From Notospermus geniculatus (taxonomy: Eukaryota > Nemertea > Pilidiophora > Heteronemertea > Lineidae), in assembly GCA_002633025.1 (NCBI GenBank), contig NMRB01000523.1, positions 10,344 to 74,343 on the forward strand: 64,000 nucleotides of DNA. The letters are read 5' to 3'. The stretch's first letter is position 1, and every line of letters begins with the position of its first letter. A program made the translations under genes and the position numbers. Below are positions 52,418 through 63,380 of the stretch, one piece after another. The notes under the pieces were generated by a model. It did no database searches. It was not told where the DNA came from and was given only the letters and a program-made list of their open reading frames with translations.

Positions 52418-52724
52418 CTGAACTTGGTGCAGCAGGAGCACCCTGTTGTTTGATTTCACCATCTGTAGCCTTTGATAGGTCCCAATACACCCTTGAGTGT
52501 TCGGACACTTTTCCGCTTGAGACCGGGACCTCGTGATTCTCTGGCTCCAAGGATGATGATCGGCTTATGTCACTCACAAAGGCCCGATTATCGAGGTTGA
52601 TCTCAGATTGTGACCTTTCCCAGTTCTTTTCTAGCGGCTTGATTCTGCATGGCTCTTGATTGATGGCACTCTCTGATGGGGTTCTGGGAAAATAGCCCGT
52701 CCCTGTCGGTGTCCTCTCACCCAT
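52418..52724 (-). CDS. SARM1: Candidate distal SARM1 first exon (MGERTPTG)
   Basis: ATG at 52724 in a good context (ACAATGG) gives 102 codons then one base before CAAGTTCAG/GTAAGT, a consensus donor in phase 1. The peptide (MGERTPTGTGYFPRTPSESA...) is polar with many Ser, Glu and Pro, predicted disordered, ending GAPAAPSS. It is 6.8 kb upstream of the shared ARM exon. It is the longest and best of the far-upstream exons; membership in SARM1 rests on strand, phase and the absence of another gene between. Confidence 0.5.
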
Positions 52725-53722
52725 TGTGAAGGTTCACTGTGCTGAGCCTGGAAAAAAATTAGCAAGTATTTATGACTTATGCACATCATGCATGGAGCTC
52801 TTCACTGATACAAGTACACATACCTATATTTTTGGTCACCACAGTCAACTTCACATAAACCATGACGATTTTTTAAAACTGATGCATGGCGAATGTACCA
52901 CTAATTACATGTATAACTCTTGTTACCCAATATTTATACCTCACATCTCATATTCCATCAATCAATCATATGCATCATGCCACACTGATTAGTGAATTCG
53001 TTTTAGTTGAAGTGCATGGAAATGAGCAAAACACCTTTATGGCCTAGTTCAATTCTAAATCATAGTGCATGCTGCAGGTTAATACGTTGATTTGCATAAA
53101 TTTTCAATTCATCACTTCTGCTCTGTTGTGATGATCAATAAATTGTCAGCTCTGACAAGGTTCACTTACTTTTGTGTATGCAAAAAAGGTTGATAAATGA
53201 GTATTTAAGTGCAAACCACTTACAGAAGCATAGTATGAGCTGGACTCCCACGATGCCATTGATGTATCTTCCACTAAAAGATAGTACCGGTAACCCAGAG
53301 GGTTGGGCTATTTGTTGGGGCCACACTGTCCCAAAAGGTATTGGGACACAATGAATATCGTACTTCCATATTGGAATCAATAATTTAGGCAACAGCTGTC
53401 ATTAATGGGTCATCCTTCATGTTCTTTGCATCATAAATTGGCCTATCATACATGTCATAGGCTATGCAGGTTGAGATCTAGGCACTTGCTAATGAATACA
53501 TGTATTTGGTATCTCTTTACTGGTACACACTATCATATTTCTGAGCTCAGTGAGTGTCACGTTTCTAAGTTAATGGGAATGCAATGACCAAATTGGAATA
53601 ACCAGGATTTTATTTGTGGAAGCTAAGCTAGGCGACCATAGAGCCCAGGCAGCATAAAGGCCTACTGAGGCCCACCTGAGCTCCTACTGTAAGATTTAAA
53701 GTTATCCCAATGCTCACTTAAT

Positions 53723-53857
53723 AAGGCGCCGCTTCACATGACAGCTTTCTGTCGAAAGTTTGCTGCCAGATAGTAACTGTCCAATGATTATCCCGTGGAA
53801 GTTGTTCTGCTAGTGAGTGTATGACAGCACTTTAACTGTCATGTGGAGCGGCACCTT
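53723..53857. mobile_element. Fold-back MITE with AAGGCGCCGCTTCACATGAC end
   Basis: AAGGCGCCGCTTCACATGAC AG at the left is mirrored by CTGTCATGTGGAGCGGCACC TT at the right. About 135 bp, arms of about 22 bp with one or two mismatches, non-coding. Confidence 0.75.
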
Positions 53858-54368
53858 TACACCATGCGTCATGAAGTTGCATGACCATCTTGAATCAAAA
53901 GCCATTCTTCTGTGTCTTTTTTCTCTCCACAGCATGACAATAATGTTTGCAGATTGAAGAGCAGGTGAAAAAAAGACTGTACGAAATCCCTGAAGGAATT
54001 GCAATCAGTCATCCCTGCTTTTATTGCATAACCACTAGACAAACTATCATGACATAGCTGTACATGGTAACTATAGCAACCATGGATACATGGACACCAT
54101 TTGAATCTTTCCTAGGTTCTGTATTGAACAGGAAGTGAGATAGCTCCCTGGTTGTCATCATGGTCACCGTGCAGGATGTTGATTATTTCAGCAGGGAGAA
54201 GTGAAGCCTAGATTCAATCCCCTCTTTACCACAGTATTATGCACAAAAAAAATTTTTTGTTTATAAAAAAAATGTAAGAGGGAACCAGCACTCTCACGAC
54301 ACTTAGACAGTTATGATAATGGGTCTGAGCAAAATGCATTTTCACCTGATATGATTTACTGCACCATA

Positions 54369-54611
54369 TAGACAAATCCCAAATTGACGTAAAAAGATCT
54401 GCGCACTTCCGCCGAAATCGCAAACACAACCTCAGTCTGAAACTGAATGACGTGACGCAGAGAACCCCACGACAGTGACTTCGACGATGTTGCGTCAGAG
54501 TCGACCATTGCTGAATCACGGATTGCGTCACGTCAGCTGCTGGTTTCAGGTCGAGGTTGTGTTTGCGATTTCGGCGGAAGTGCGCAGATCTGTGAATTTG
54601 GGATTTGTCTA
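54369..54611. mobile_element. MITE family TAGACAAATCCC, copy 1
   Basis: Begins TAGACAAATCCCAAATTGAC and ends AATTTGGGATTTGTCTA. Inner arms (GCGCACTTCCGCCGAAAT, GACGTGACGCA) also pair, so the whole 243 bp folds on itself. TA stands just outside the left end, compatible with a TA target site. A second copy in opposite orientation is at 58768-59012. Confidence 0.85.
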
Positions 54612-55686
54612 TTACGGAGGAGGAATAGCCAATAATGATTAGGCGGCGAGTGGGTAGTGCCATGGCATCCCTGATTTAGGATGTGGATGATCAAATGAAT
54701 CCAATCGCATACATGCATATTTGAATGGGCTCGAATGTGACCTGATTCTGAGTTATTTTCACAGCAGACAACCCTGCCGAGGGCCTTTGGAATCTATTGT
54801 TCTGCGTACAATAGTTCATCACACATCAAAAATATGCTTTGACCTGAATTTACTCACACAATACAACTTTCCCATATAAACATTGAAATTCCTATCAGTA
54901 TCACCACAGTCTTATCATAATCATACTTACGAAGTTTCATGATGTGTAGTGACTTACAATTATTTGACATTTTTAGGGTATTAAAGTTACCAGTACTAAG
55001 TATCAGTAATCACACTACACTCTGATCAAAAGCGAGGCAGACCTTATGGGGAAAAAAATTTGGTCAGTTTCAAGGTACGATGCGTAGGTGTTTTCTCTGC
55101 TTGAAGCTTGGCCTCCTCTGTCTCTGTGTTCATTATGATATTAAAAAGACCGATATTTTGATGCAACTGAAGGTTCTTGAGAAAGGTCACTTGTATGACT
55201 TGTATGGACCATTCTAACGTAAAGGGGCCTGCAATTGTCCAAGAGTATCATTACAAAACGTCTCTGTGCAGAATTCAAACCTGGAAACTTCTGGTGCCCA
55301 TCACAGCCTTTAGTAGAGTGGAGTTTACTCACGTAAAGAGTGATAGTTCTATGCCAACCCCCAGAGGCAAGACATCCTAGAGGTCTATATTCATCATCCA
55401 ACTGCGCATCATAAGAGGAATCTATACACCAATAAAACAGCCCGCAGGCAATAAAACGCTAAATTAAATTTGTAGTTTTTGTCTGCATGCTTATGCCTCT
55501 TTCTTCGGGAAGGAGAGGTTATTGCAAGAGAAGGGATGAAGGGTGGGAACATAAGATGAGTTAAGAGCTTACTGTTTTTCAACTGGCTGAGTGTTTAATG
55601 CGATATTATAAGACAACATTGACATCAGAAAATTTTATATGATCTCAATATGAGTGTTATGGTTGTTGATGTTAAAGATGAAGTTT

Positions 55687-56534
55687 ATCAAAAGGTCAGA
55701 ATAATTGTAGTTTATCAAATCTTAGCCTCTTTCTTTGAAAGATCAGATACAACAGAAACTGGATGATGTGATTATGATGGCAAGCACTAGGAAATGATCC
55801 AGTAGTTGAGGAATGTGTGTAGTACAGACTGTGGTTGCTCGGTTACCGAAAGAGCAAAATAGAATGGAGTTGAACACTGGTGTGGGCTGACCAGCAAAGA
55901 TCTTATCCCAGACATCGTCTTGACTGGCGGCAGCCTTCAGATAAGAACACTGAGACACCCATTATGATAATAATACATGACAATCAAAATCCTGCCTTAC
56001 CAAAATGATGTATCCTGTTTTTTTGAGTTACATCCTGTTGAAAAACAAGTTCAATGGATGATACTTTACTCCATGAAATTGAAAATCTCCTCTTCCTGCA
56101 CTAGTACCGGATCAAAAGGTCAGAATAATTGTAGTTTATCAAATCTTAGCCTCTTTCTTTGAAAGATCAGATACAACAGAAACTGGACGATGTGATTATG
56201 ATGGCAAGCACTAGGAAATGATCCAGTAGTTGAGGAATGTGTGTAGTACAGACTGTGGTTGCTCGGTTACCGAAAGAGCAAAATAAAATGGAGTTGAACA
56301 CTGGTGTGGGCTGACGAGCAAAGATCTTATCCCAGACATCGTCTTGACTGGCGGCAGCCTTCAGATAAGAACACTGAGACACCCATTATGATAATAATAC
56401 ATGACAATCAAAATCCTGCCTTACCAAAATGATGTATCCTGGTTTTTTGAGTTACATCCTGTTGAAAAACAAGTTCAATGGATGATACTTTACTCCATGA
56501 AATTGAAAATCTCCTCTTCCTGCACTAGTACCGG
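55687..56534. repeat. 424-bp tandem duplication, two nearly identical copies
   Basis: Copy 1 (55687-56110) and copy 2 (56111-56534) both run from ATCAAAAGGTCAGAATAATT to CACTAGTACCGG and differ at only a handful of single bases (GATGATG/GACGATG, GACCAG/GACGAG, AATAGAA/AATAAAA, CTGTTT/CTGGTT). On the minus strand each copy keeps a 71-codon open frame (SQCSYLKAAASQDDVWDKIF...), with AG before TGTTC and GT after TTTCG, so it might hold a duplicated exon. I cannot name a family for the peptide. Confidence 0.9.
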
Positions 56535-57497
56535 TAGTACATTCCATACCCCAATATATCTATAGGGAACCGTCATAGATACCATGATAGCTGTACTCTC
56601 CTGTACATGAAGTGCTTTGGTCTGGGGATTATGAATCATTGATAGCCAACACACTGCACCAGCAGTGTCTCAGAGCCATCTGGATCAGGGAGCTTGAATC
56701 AATCACCTTATCCTGCCAGGTGTACCCAGCTTATTTGTGGTATTTTAATGGTGTGGTGCCATCAATATCGGTCCTACGGAATGTGAGATAGTAACAGCCA
56801 TTTTGAAATTGCATGACCTCTAGGAAATTTCGTATATTGTTCACACTCACACTCATAATATGATGCATCCAGATCCACCTACGTCACCATGGGTTCTAGA
56901 TACCTGTTAATCGGCGACTTTTAATCTTTTGGTGAACACAAATAAACCCAACCAATCTCAAAACTCATTTTTGCCCAACTCCATTTTGGGGGAGTTTTGG
57001 CCGAGTGAGATTAATACAACTGCCACGTGACTGCTGGACATTAAAATGAAGAGTTGAGCCTGGGAAATCAAGTTTTTTTAAGTGTCGAAAATCAATGTTT
57101 TAGCCAACTCTTTACATGGAAGCTTGGAAAACTTCTAACAGATTGACTGAACTCACATTTCACCTCAACTATGTCAAATATCTCCACTTGAACATGCTGA
57201 ATGTATCACTTTCCAGAACGAAAAAAGTTTAGAAAGTAATTTCCAATAAAAGCATGTGTCAATCCTGTGGATCTTAATTGTTGTCTCACAGACCTACATG
57301 TACTCAATACACCTCATACAGGTGCATGCATAGCTGAGAGTGAGAGCAATGCATGCTGTTCTGATCTGCACATCACTGTGAAGTCTAGTCTAAGAAGAAG
57401 AGAGTACCGGTACTCCTACATACAGAACATTGAAGAATTTAAAATATTTTGGAAAACCAACAGATGCAGGCATGAACTCGATCTGCAAAACTGACTA

Positions 57498-58196
57498 NNN
57501 NNNNNNNNNNNNNNNNNNNNNNNNNNNNNNNNNNNNNNNNNNNNNNNNNNNNNNNNNNNNNNNNNNNNNNNNNNNNNNNNNNNNNNNNNNNNNNNNNNNN
57601 NNNNNNNNNNNNNNNNNNNNNNNNNNNNNNNNNNNNNNNNNNNNNNNNNNNNNNNNNNNNNNNNNNNNNNNNNNNNNNNNNNNNNNNNNNNNNNNNNNNN
57701 NNNNNNNNNNNNNNNNNNNNNNNNNNNNNNNNNNNNNNNNNNNNNNNNNNNNNNNNNNNNNNNNNNNNNNNNNNNNNNNNNNNNNNNNNNNNNNNNNNNN
57801 NNNNNNNNNNNNNNNNNNNNNNNNNNNNNNNNNNNNNNNNNNNNNNNNNNNNNNNNNNNNNNNNNNNNNNNNNNNNNNNNNNNNNNNNNNNNNNNNNNNN
57901 NNNNNNNNNNNNNNNNNNNNNNNNNNNNNNNNNNNNNNNNNNNNNNNNNNNNNNNNNNNNNNNNNNNNNNNNNNNNNNNNNNNNNNNNNNNNNNNNNNNN
58001 NNNNNNNNNNNNNNNNNNNNNNNNNNNNNNNNNNNNNNNNNNNNNNNNNNNNNNNNNNNNNNNNNNNNNNNNNNNNNNNNNNNNNNNNNNNNNNNNNNNN
58101 NNNNNNNNNNNNNNNNNNNNNNNNNNNNNNNNNNNNNNNNNNNNNNNNNNNNNNNNNNNNNNNNNNNNNNNNNNNNNNNNNNNNNNNNNNNNNNNN
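57498..58196. other. Assembly gap (N run)
   Basis: 699 undetermined bases, ending directly at a repetitive tract that probably defeated assembly. Confidence 0.99.
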
Positions 58197-58530
58197 GCTG
58201 TCTGCCGTGTCGTTGTTATTCTCTGTCGTCGCTGTCTTTGCTGTCGTTGCTGTCTGCCGTGTCGTTGTTATTCTCTGTCGTCGCTGTCTTTGCTGTCGGT
58301 GCTGTCTGCCGTGTCTCTGCTGTTTCCTTGTTATTCTCTGTCGTCGCTGTCGTTGCTGTCGGCCGTGTCTCTGCCGTTTCCTTGTTATTCTCTGTCGTCG
58401 CTGTCGGCCATGTCGTTGTTATTCTCTGTCGTCGCTGTCTTTGCTGTCGGCCGTGTCGTTGTTATTCTCTGTCGAGTCGTCGCTGTCTTTGCTGTCGGCT
58501 GTGTCGTTGTTGCTGTCGTCGATGTATTTC
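58197..58530. repeat. Minisatellite of TCTGTCGTCGCTGTC-type units
   Basis: The phrases GTGTCGTTGTTATTCTCTGT, CGTCGCTGTCTTTGCTGTCG and CTGCCGTGTCTCTGC alternate many times in about 335 bp. The units are pyrimidine-rich with CTGTCG as the core. The right edge fades near 58530. The array begins at the N gap, so its full length is unknown. The open frames through it (Leu/Ser/Val repeats) are not coding. Confidence 0.85.
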
Positions 58531-58767
58531 GTTGATCACGTCTTCTGCCGTTTACTAGCTGGTACATTGAACACTAAGAAGTAGTCCCCGCACACGAATA
58601 TATAATTACCTCGGTACCCGTTGTGTATGTGTGGTAGGGGATTTTCAAGTCGCTCCCTGCCTAGGCCTAGGCCTAAATAAAAGCCCTAGGCCTATAGGCC
58701 TACTACCGACTAGCTAGGCCTACTGGCACTGTAGTGCATGCTATTTGTGATTGCACTGCGTTGCCTA

Positions 58768-59012
58768 TAGACAAATCCCAAATTCCAAGTTCTGCGCACT
58801 TCCGCCGAAATAGCAACAAGAACCTCGATCTGAAACCAGCTGACGTGACGCAATCCGTGATTCAGCAATGGTCATCTCTGACGTAACGTCGTCCAAGTCA
58901 CTGTCGTGGGGTTCTCTGCGTCACGTCATTCAGTTTCAGACCGAGGTTCTTGTTGCTATTTCGGCGGAAGTGCGCAGATCTTTCCCGTTTACGTCAATTT
59001 GGGATTTGTCTA
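58768..59012. mobile_element. MITE family TAGACAAATCCC, copy 2 (opposite orientation)
   Basis: Begins TAGACAAATCCCAAATTCCA and ends TTTGGGATTTGTCTA, flanked by TA on both sides. Its interior is the reverse complement of copy 1 (for example GCAATCCGTGATTCAGCAAT here against its complement at 54500-54530). 245 bp, no coding potential. Confidence 0.85.
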
Positions 59013-59040
59013 TACATGAGCACCTATGCTTCATCCATCA

Positions 59041-59260
59041 TGATTCATTCATGTCCATGCATGCATGTCATCACTGACCTGCTGACACTGACTTGTCAGC
59101 TCTGCACTGCCACTGCCACTCTGCATGCAGCTCTGTGCACATAGGCGAGGCTCTATCCACATAGGGCCTACATACATGTATGCATACGCCTACATACATG
59201 ACATACATGCATGCATAGCATGTGCAGCAGCGGAATGTTGTACAGGGTTGACAGACAGGC
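59041..59260. repeat. CATG/ACATGCAT-rich low-complexity DNA
   Basis: Alternating ATGCATGCATG, ACATACATG and CACTGCCACTGCCACT words make a short mixture of microsatellite-like sequence. No gene is seen. Confidence 0.6.
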
Positions 59261-59730
59261 CTACCGCTTCACGGCAAATCTCACACCCACCAGTCGAAGA
59301 GGCAACGTTTACTCGCAGTAGGCTATAGGCCCTACCTTCGATATCCTCAGTGTGGCGTGGCCAAATGAAGGAGGATTTGTGATTTAAATATCATGCATTG
59401 TCATGAAAATCTGCACAAATTCCACAATCTCAAGTTAGTTGTTGTTGTCGTGGCACCGTGTTAATGGAGTACGATTCCTACTGAGCCGTAAATCAGTCCA
59501 GTTTGCATTGGCTTGCAGGCGAACCCTGGTCCAGGGCCTGGAGCTTCACAAGGGCACAGGGCTCAAACCCCTGTGTACAAGGGTCTGTTCAATGAAAATC
59601 CATGCATATCCAGACAGGATAAGCAGATCTCTGCGGATCCCAGTCCGACAATCATCTGTCCCCACGAACAGTAGGGCCTAGTTCATCACATCCACAACCT
59701 CAGAAGTGACAAGGGAATGAGTTCAGGGGT

Positions 59731-59855
59731 CAAGTATGGTATAGCGGGCCAAGCCATGGGAAGTGACACATCTCCATACATTGCCGCTTATTCCGTGTAC
59801 ACACATGTACACACTCAGTGCACTTCCCATGGCTTGGCCCGCTATACCATACTTG
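59731..59855. repeat. Fold-back with 35-nt perfect arms
   Basis: 59731-59765 (CAAGTATGGTATAGCGGGCC then AAGCCATGGGAAGTG) is the exact complement of 59821-59855; a 55-base loop contains TGTACACACATGTACACA. It could be a young MITE; no target duplication is evident. Confidence 0.9.
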
Positions 59856-61685
59856 AGCCAGGATTTCCATTGTGTGCCATGGACATGATGGAGTAACGTC
59901 ACTTCCGATCGGGGATTCTAAACTTTAGCCGTGACAAGCAAGGGCCCATGTTTCCCCAAGTAAAGGGCAGGGAATCAGTCAATTACGGTACTTGACCCAC
60001 ACACAAGTTTGGAATAAAAGATATTCAGTGCGACTTATCATCCACATGCCTGGTGTAGCTTGCTCGATGCTGGTTGAATGGGGTATGGCATCCTCCCACA
60101 GCAGGGGTTTTTACCTCACTTGTTTTCATCCACTCACAATATTGTGTGCAATTGTATGAAGAGGAAATCTCCCTGCTGTGTGAGGATGAGAGCATGGTAA
60201 CTCCGCATGAAAATGTTTTGTAGTCGAGTGTAAGTGGTGTTCAAGAGTCATGGTCCTCCATGCTCAAGAAGCCACAAATAGATCCTCACAGTTCCTTTGC
60301 TTCCACATTGGAATGAATCCCATTCATGTAGGGTTAGGTTTGCCGTCACAAGAGGGCGCATGCGGATTAGAGTAGGGAATGGCAAGTTATTACCGGTAAA
60401 CAGAAAAGACGCATGGATATTTATTTCAAAAAATACTGTGTATTATATCATGACAGGAATGCAAGCATAACACAAACATCCCTAACATTTATGCAAGAAA
60501 ATGATATGAACAATGGATGACATCATCGACTCTGTACTAGTGCACTTACATGTACATAAGCATCTGAGAACGACTCCCTGTATTTCACCAACATGAAAAG
60601 GCTACTGATAATGTACATTTATAAGCGGTATTGAAGAGTTGACACTGAAACAATGAGATGAACCAAAAACTGCCATTTTTTCCAAAATCAACCTTTTCAC
60701 ACAACCATGTGTCACTAATTAGAGAAATCGGGCAAGTATCAATATGCATTCAGGAGAAAAAGACCACACAGTTTGATGAAATGAATTCACTGACAACTTC
60801 GAAGGTTTTCATATACCCAGAAACATATACAGGAGGCAAGCAACCAACTCACAAAAGGGGAACTTGGACAACAAACAGTGTTCCTGTGACTGAATAAAGG
60901 AAACAGTCATCGGTCATGTGACATGGTTAGTCCACAGATTGAAATTTTTGGCTGCTTCACTGTCAGTATTCTTTCCAAGTGGCACAGATTTCACCATTTT
61001 TTGCAAATGCAGGGATGCAACAGTCCTGTTACAGATTCATAATGAAGCAGTCATATAAAAATAACGAGTCATGAGTAAAAACTATTCTACAAACAAGGAA
61101 TAACACAAGTCACTTTCACAACATAATCTTCTTTTTAAATGCATTTTCAAACATCCAAATTACTGGTGCAAAGAGGAACACTCACTTATAATGCTTCAAG
61201 TTCCATCGCATTCTGATGAAATGTGGTCTTGCAGCTTTGCACTGCACGGAAGTAATCACAACAGTAAAGAACTTCCCAAGTACCAGGATACAAATTTTCA
61301 ATGTACATCACTAAACAGTACTGGAGTGCTTTCCTAGTTTGTGACCAACAAAGCTGGGAATTTCTATGGAATACAATTAAAGCAGAAGTTGCAAGGGACA
61401 TGAGTTCAATTAATTTGATACTCGACAACAAACCAGACTTTTAAAATGTGACACCAGCATACACTGGAATTCTTGCTCTCCTGATTGCTTTCTTGTACCA
61501 CCTATTTACAGCTTAATTACAACACAAAACACATGTACAGCTAGTAAAACAGACAATCATTATAATTGATGGCAAGATAGCCTTCCCTAGATATTGAAGG
61601 TGATAAGACACAATGTTCTGTTTAAAATACAAAATAGACCTTCAATACAAANTAACAACTGAATGGGGATCACCTAAGTTCTTAC

Positions 61686-63380
61686 CTCGTCCACGTCCTC
61701 CACGACCACCCCCATATCCACCTTGTGAGTTACCATAACCTCCTTCACTACCGTAGTAGTCACTGCCACTTCCTGAGCCGTAATAGTCATTATAGTTATC
61801 GTAATTACTGCCGTTCTGACTGTAGTAATTATCTTGGTAGTAGTTTTCATCATATCCTTCATCTGCAACAGAAGAAATAGAAATGACCTCATCATACATC
61901 TAGCTGCTGATGTTTCTTAATCTTATGTAATATACAACATTTCCTCGTAAGAAAAGGACCCCTCCCCAATCTACTCACTTCCCCAGCTCTCATAGCCAGT
62001 CCCATATCCGCTGCTGCCTCCTTGGTAACCCTCCTGCCAGCCACCACTTCCACCACCGCGAGACCCGCGTCCTCGCCCAGCTGGAGCACTACTGTATCCT
62101 CCATAGCCACCACGTTCTTGGCCACCACCTCGACCACCACGGAAACCACCAGTCTGTCCTCCACGATTTTTAGGTGCAAGTTTGCATTCAACCTGTGAGG
62201 GAACAAACGAATAGATATAGAAAACTGCATGCTGTCAAAACTGACAGATCAAGTCAAACAATCTTCTAGCTGACAATTACCCATTAATGTTGGTATTTCA
62301 TAATGTTAACCTCAAGCAAGTTTGTTTGGTATTTGGTTGGGACACTTTACATAAGCGTAGTTGAGTCCCCTTGAAACATTAGTTTGCAGGCACAATGCAT
62401 TGAGTGTTTTATAACTTTCATTACAACGCTAGAAAACTGTTTCAAATAAATTCAAGGGATAACATGGTCATTAACTGAATCAAGGGCTTGGACTTCTTCT
62501 CCAGATGGAAATTCGTCCATCGCCTTGGCTTCATGTCTTAATGTTATTCATTGCAATTCAAGTTAGGTACCATCAATGTGTTTAACTTGTATTTCTCTTT
62601 ACAAACACACGATCTTAGCATGCAATAACATTAACCCTTTTTCATACACCAAGAAGATAATGAAGACCTTCTCTTTAATTTGTTTGTCTTTTCATACTGC
62701 CGACCAACAGAAATACAAATTATGTTTCTTGGGGTTGGTTGTTAAATGAAAATGCTTAAAACCAGAAAAATTGTTTCCCCTGATCTCAAGGCTTCATTTA
62801 TCTTTTTGTTACGCAAGAGGGGTCAAGACATACCTTATGAATTGCACATTATGCACTGAACAGCATCAGCAATCCATAATCCATGTCTACTGAGTTAGAT
62901 TACTCGATAACTTGTTCACTATTACATTAGTCAATATTCTGTGCCAGTAGAATGGACTTTAATGTGAAATGGTAAAATCAACATTTCGCATAAGAGGTCA
63001 CCATGAAAACCTGAAGTATCCACCAATGTATGCCAATACAAAATAAGCTGCAAGGCAAAACAATTTAAGTAGACAGGCATTAAAAATTGGGGCTGAAGTT
63101 GATCTTATGTTGTTCACTTATAAAGCTACGCCCAACTGTCAATTGAAATTTCTGAACTTAGACGAAATGTAATCAACATCTGGTGTAAGATGTATAAGAC
63201 TTTGTGTGGTGTTTGAATACTTCAGGTTGAGTGTCACTGAATACATGTAGACCATAAATCTTATATAAACAATATATTCATATTAATAAAACTGGACCTT
63301 TTTGCCATCGATGATGAAATGACGAATCTCGCAAGCTTTAGCTACATCGTGATCATGCTCTAAAGTGAGGAACCCAAAGC
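61686..63380 (-). CDS. hnRNP A/B-like RNA-binding protein, partial (second RRM end and Gly-rich tail)
   Basis: Three minus-strand exons (63380-63298, 62192-61979, 61862-61686) join in phase. The first begins after CTTCTAG with GFGFLTLE, an RNP1 variant lacking the usual Val-Thr-Phe ending, and continues CEIRHFIIDGKKVECKLAP, the last strand of an RRM as in hnRNP A/B, D and DAZAP1-like proteins. The second exon is RGG/GGY-rich (GGFRGGRGGGQERGGYGGYS). The third is Tyr/Asn/Asp-rich (YYQDNYYSQNGSNYDNYNDYYG) and ends GGRGGRGRG at a GTAAGA donor, so at least one more exon lies downstream. The donor after DGKK (GTCCAG) is weak. The N-terminal RRM exons are beyond the window end. Such proteins package and splice pre-mRNA; the exact member is not assignable. 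Confidence 0.8.

Larger units (their letters stand above)
52725..61685. other. Gene-poor, transposon-rich region
   Basis: About 9 kb in which no exon could be supported by similarity or consistent splicing. It contains three MITEs, a 424-bp tandem duplication, the second N gap, a pyrimidine-biased minisatellite and a perfect fold-back, all listed separately. The 3' terminal exon of the hnRNP-like gene probably lies near 60.4-61.6 kb but was not identified. Confidence 0.45.

Noticed and set aside
55141-55401. Further upstream SARM1 first exon (MDDEYRPLG)
   Set aside because: It has a good GTGAGT donor but leaves in phase 0, incompatible with the phase-1 ARM exon.
57430-58584. 384-codon frame across the second gap
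   Set aside because: Mostly N, then a minisatellite translated as Ser/Leu/Val repeats.
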